From NCBI GenBank assembly GCA_020060485.1, contig JAGVAB010000015.1, forward strand, positions 1 to 27,291: DNA of 27,291 nt, given 5' to 3'. This document shows, one piece after another, positions 24,404 through 27,291 of the stretch (position 1 is the stretch's first letter; each line of letters begins with the position of its first letter). This DNA is from Anaerolineales bacterium (GTDB lineage: Bacteria > Chloroflexota > Anaerolineae > Anaerolineales > Anaerolineaceae). The position numbers were made by a program, and so were the translations under genes. The notes beneath the pieces are model-generated. The model ran no database searches. It had not been told where the DNA came from and saw only the letters and a program-made list of their open reading frames with translations.

Positions 24404-26950
24404 TCAGGAGTCGTCTTCCGTGTCCAAAACCTCGTCAAAATCATCTGGCGCCAGCAGATCTTCATCCTCCACTGGTTCAAACACAAGTTCGGTGGGCAGC
24501 AGGCGTTCTGCAAAATGTTGAATGCGGGCCAGCGAAACCACACTGTCGCCCTTTTTGACATCCATCAGATGCACGCCGCGGGTGGAACGGCTGGATATGG
24601 TCACACTTTCCACCTCGATGCGCAGCACCAGACCGGACAGGGTGATAAGGGTCAATTGGTCGTCCTTTTGCACCACCCTGGCATCCACGATCTTGCCAAT
24701 CTTGTCCAGGTAAGTGTGGTTGGTGGTATAGACGCCCTGGGTATTGCGCCCCTTGACCGGATACTCATCCAGCGGGGTACGCTTGCCATACCCCAGTTCA
24801 GTAACCACCAATAGATAGCCGTCGGGTTCGGTCACTTCCACGGCTGTCACATGGTCGTTGGTCTTTAATCTGATGGCATTCACACCACGTGCCTGGCGGC
24901 CCATGGTACGCACCTGATTCTCGCCTATGCGCAGCGCCCGGCCCTGCTCGGTGACCAGGATGATGTCATCCTTGCCGCTGGTAAGGCGCACCCAACCCAG
25001 TTTGTCATGTTCTTCCAGGCTGATGGCAATCAGGCCAGAGGGACGTACACTCTCAAATTCTGACAAGGAGACGCGTTTGATGAATCCATTGTTGGTCACC
25101 ATGGTGCAATATTTGGCTGTCTGGAAATCGGGCACAGCCACCATCGCGGTGATCTGTTCATCCGTTTCCAGCGGCAGCAAATTGATGATCGACTTGCCGC
25201 GGTCTGCCCGTCCAGCCTCGGGAATATTGAAGCAGCGCTCCGAGTAAACCTTGCCCTGGTCAGAGAAGAAAAGCAGGATATCATGTGTGCGGGCATGGAA
25301 CATATGCATGATCGCATCTTCGTCACGCAGAGCCTGACCCGATGCGCCAAGCCGGCCGCGATTGCGAATGCGATGGGCGGCAATGGAAACACGCTTGATG
25401 TAACCCTGCTCGGTGAGGCTGATCAGCACCGGCTCATCCTTGACCAGGTCTTCTTCGCGAAACTCGCCAAAATTATTCGGCAGGATGCGGGTACGGCGCG
25501 CATCGCCATATTTTTCAGCGATCTCTTCCAGGTCGGTTTTGATCGCTGCCCGAATCTTTTCCGGGTGGGCAAGCAGGTCTTCCAGATACGTGATGAATTC
25601 GCGCACCTGCCGCATTTCATCTTCAATCTTTTGTTGTTCCAGAGCTGCCAGACGGCGCAATTGCAAATCCAGAATGGCCTGGGATTGTTCTTCGGAAAGA
25701 TTAAACCGCTCCATGAGACGCACTTTGGCAACATCTGCATCCGGTGATTTGCGGATGGTATCGATGATGTCATCCAGATACGCCAGGGCGATCAACAAAC
25801 CCAGCAGGATGTGCTCACGGCGGCGGGCCTTGTCCAGGTCAAACTGGGCACGGCGGGTGATCACCTCAAACCGATGGTCGATATAGATCAATAATGCCCG
25901 TTTGAGAGACAATAGCCGCGGTTCGCCATTCACCAGCGCCAGCAGGTTCACGCCAAAAGTGGACTGCAGGGCAGTGTATTTATAGAGTTGGTTAACGATC
26001 CGCTGGGGCTGGGCGCCGCGTTTGACCTCAATGAAAATATTCATGCCTTCACGGTCGGATTCATCGCGCAGGTCGGAGATACCGTCCAGCTTGCCGCTGC
26101 GCACCAGCTCGGCGATGCGCTCGATCAGGCTGGTCTTGTTAAGCTGAAAAGGAATCTCGGTGATCACGATTGACGCCCGGCCATTGGCTGTGGGGCGCAC
26201 TTCCACCTGGCCGCGCACGATCAGCCGGCCGCGGCCGGTACTGTATGCCTGCAGGATGCTTTCCCGCCCGGCGATCACCCCGCCTGTGGGAAAGTCGGGC
26301 CCCTGGACAAACTCCATCAATTTCTCGGGTGCGATATTTTCCGCATCCTCATAATTATCAATCAGGTAAACCAGCGCCCCGCAAAGTTCATTCAAATTGT
26401 GGGGAGGGATGTTGGTGGCCATGCCCACAGCAATACCGGATGAACCGTTGAGGAGCAGGTTGGGCAGCCGGGAAGGCAGCACAAGCGGTTCTTTGAGGCT
26501 GCCATCAAAATTCTCGCCAAAGTCTATCGTGTCCTTGTCGATGTCAACCAGCATTTCCTCGGCCATGCGGGCCAGGCGTGCTTCCGTATAGCGCATGGCA
26601 GCCGGTGAATCGCCGTCGATTGAGCCGAAGTTACCCTGCCCATCCACCAGCGGGTAGCGCATGGAAAAGTCCTGCGAGAGGCGCGCCATGGCCTCATATA
26701 CAGAGGAGTCGCCGTGGGGATGATACTTGCCCAGAACTTCACCCACGATACGGGCTGATTTCTTGTGGGGGGTGTTGGCGCGCAGGCCCATGTCATGCAT
26801 GGCAAACAGGATGCGCCGGTGGACCGGTTTCAGGCCATCGCGTGAGTCTGGCAAAGCACGCGCAACGATGACGCTCATCGCATAATCGATATACGAATTG
26901 CGCATTTCCTTGTTGATATCAATAGGTTCAACCTTGTGTCCAATGTCCAT
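24404..26950 (-). CDS. gyrA: DNA gyrase subunit A, with atypical GyrA box
   Basis: This 848-residue type II topoisomerase A subunit has a breakage-reunion domain (about 1-490) with the quinolone region [12 protein letters not shown] and the catalytic Tyr121 in [10 protein letters not shown]. The residues equivalent to E. coli Ser83 and Asp87 are Ser and Glu, the usual sensitive types. A six-bladed C-terminal domain follows (about 500-815; repeats such as [26 protein letters not shown]). The tail after 815 is acidic. The GyrA box, QRRGGKG in E. coli, reads RNRGRLG at about 528-534, so two positions of the RGGKG core (fifth and sixth) and the first and second residues differ. Its partner gyrB is not in this window. 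The ribosome site is weak. A promoter and a divergent tRNA lie upstream. Confidence 0.93.
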   Translation of the reverse strand: MDIGHKVEPIDINKEMRNSYIDYAMSVIVARALPDSRDGLKPVHRRILFAMHDMGLRANTPHKKSARIVGEVLGKYHPHGDSSVYEAMARLSQDFSMRYPLVDGQGNFGSIDGDSPAAMRYTEARLARMAEEMLVDIDKDTIDFGENFDGSLKEPLVLPSRLPNLLLNGSSGIAVGMATNIPPHNLNELCGALVYLIDNYEDAENIAPEKLMEFVQGPDFPTGGVIAGRESILQAYSTGRGRLIVRGQVEVRPTANGRASIVITEIPFQLNKTSLIERIAELVRSGKLDGISDLRDESDREGMNIFIEVKRGAQPQRIVNQLYKYTALQSTFGVNLLALVNGEPRLLSLKRALLIYIDHRFEVITRRAQFDLDKARRREHILLGLLIALAYLDDIIDTIRKSPDADVAKVRLMERFNLSEEQSQAILDLQLRRLAALEQQKIEDEMRQVREFITYLEDLLAHPEKIRAAIKTDLEEIAEKYGDARRTRILPNNFGEFREEDLVKDEPVLISLTEQGYIKRVSIAAHRIRNRGRLGASGQALRDEDAIMHMFHARTHDILLFFSDQGKVYSERCFNIPEAGRADRGKSIINLLPLETDEQITAMVAVPDFQTAKYCTMVTNNGFIKRVSLSEFESVRPSGLIAISLEEHDKLGWVRLTSGKDDIILVTEQGRALRIGENQVRTMGRQARGVNAIRLKTNDHVTAVEVTEPDGYLLVVTELGYGKRTPLDEYPVKGRNTQGVYTTNHTYLDKIGKIVDARVVQKDDQLTLITLSGLVLRIEVESVTISSRSTRGVHLMDVKKGDSVVSLARIQHFAERLLPTELVFEPVEDEDLLAPDDFDEVLDTEDDS

Positions 26951-26998
26951 ACTGAATGCTCTTTGCCTTCCTGTTATGCAAAATTCCTCAACCTTATA

Positions 26999-27029
26999 AT
27001 TATACCGCGTCTCGTCAAATCCTTGCCAA
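26999..27029 (-). promoter_or_regulatory. Promoter of gyrA
   Basis: TTGGCA (27029 to 27024) and TATAAT (27004 to 26999) are 19 nt apart on the minus strand. The -35 overlaps the -35 of the divergent tRNA promoter on the other strand. Confidence 0.55.
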
Positions 27030-27051
27030 GTCGTGCGGGATGTGCTAAAAT
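27023..27051 (+). promoter_or_regulatory. Promoter of tRNA-Val
   Basis: TTGCCA at 27023 and TAAAAT at 27046 are 17 nt apart, with start expected about 6 nt before the mature tRNA 5' end. The -35 shares bases with the gyrA -35 in opposite orientation. Confidence 0.65.
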
Positions 27052-27063
27052 CATGGACGCTTC

Positions 27064-27137
27064 GGGCGCGTAGCTCAGCTGGTTAGAGTGCACGGTTCAC
27101 ATCCGTGAGGTCGTGAGTTCGAGTCTCTCCGCGCCCA
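27064..27137 (+). tRNA. tRNA-Val (anticodon CAC)
   Basis: The cloverleaf is complete. A perfect 7-bp acceptor stem pairs GGGCGCG with CGCGCCC. The D arm is GCTC..GAGT with one G-U pair. The anticodon stem CACGG/CCGTG holds loop TTCACAT (anticodon CAC, reads GUG, Val). The T arm GTGAG/CTCTC with loop TTCGAGT has one U-U mismatch. The discriminator is A and CCA is not encoded, so it is added after processing. Confidence 0.93.
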
Positions 27138-27140
27138 CTT

Positions 27141-27272
27141 TGTGCCCGCAAGGGTATATCATGCCCGAAGGGGGTTCGCGTCCCCGAGGGTACTTCGGGA
27201 AGCCTTTCTACGGCTTCCTCTAAGCGGACGGTAAAATCCCCGCATGTAGACAGCCATTGCAAAATGGCTGTC
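27141..27272 (+). other. Hairpin-dense tail after the tRNA
   Basis: Successive pairings are TGTGCCC(GCAA)GGGTATA at 27141, CCCGAAG..CTTCGGG (27164-27170 with 27193-27199) enclosing GGGG..CCCC, GGAAGCC..GGCTTCC (27198-27218), and GACAGCCATT(GCAA)AATGGCTGTC (27249-27272). The last could act as a terminator, although no T run follows. No open frame with a ribosome site was seen. It may be a structured RNA, a 3' trailer or a short repeat cluster, cut off by the window edge. Confidence 0.4.
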
Positions 27273-27291
27273 GCTATTTAATCTCCCCGGC

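Overview
The window reads as chromosomal housekeeping and accessory DNA from a Gram-positive-type or deep-branching bacterium. Gene content and divergence (small lipoproteins, an LGFP-like secreted protein, an Lnt-like protein, a GyrA with an acidic tail, compact operons with AGGAGG leaders) fit Chloroflexota, class Anaerolineae, best. That placement is inference from protein style and was not tested by a search. No insertion sequence, prophage, CRISPR array or rRNA was seen.

Layout: (1) 24-991, a small acidic protein and, convergent to it, a small lipoprotein, sharing a bidirectional terminator. (2) 1324-7902, a forward operon of a diverged PlsY-like membrane protein, a rifampin-phosphotransferase/PEP-synthase-type kinase, and a MacB/LolD-type ATPase with its FtsX-type permease. 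(3) 7994-16851, a second tightly packed forward operon behind an extended -10 promoter: C39-like peptidase with TPRs, sbcD, a CNNM/CorC-type CBS protein, sbcC and two GT4 glycosyltransferases, closed by a strong terminator at about 16877. (4) 16915-18988, reverse: a PadR repressor and an Lnt-like N-acyltransferase, with a promoter and palindromic operator before padR. (5) 19149-20664, reverse: a secreted two-module protein with an apparently leaderless promoter, and an FmdB zinc-ribbon protein. (6) 20890-24281, forward: an adenine-deaminase-like enzyme, a Ddl-like ATP-grasp ligase, birA (TTG start) and a 75-residue membrane protein. (7) 24404-26950, reverse: gyrA with a degenerate GyrA box; then, divergent from it, tRNA-Val(CAC) and a 150-nt tail packed with hairpins.

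The genes point to several joint activities. SbcD and SbcC make the Mre11-Rad50-type end-processing nuclease, here with a metal-transport-type membrane protein encoded between them and glycosyltransferases coupled after them. The PlsY-like/kinase/exporter operon is the best candidate for an undescribed system: a membrane protein keeping the PlsY fold but lacking several signature residues, a phosphotransferase of unknown acceptor, and an ABC exporter. PadR plus Lnt suggests that lipoprotein N-acylation or a related amidase step is under repressor control. Promoters recognisable as TTGACA/TATAAT with 17-19 nt spacers occur before several reverse-strand genes, before the deaminase gene and before the tRNA.
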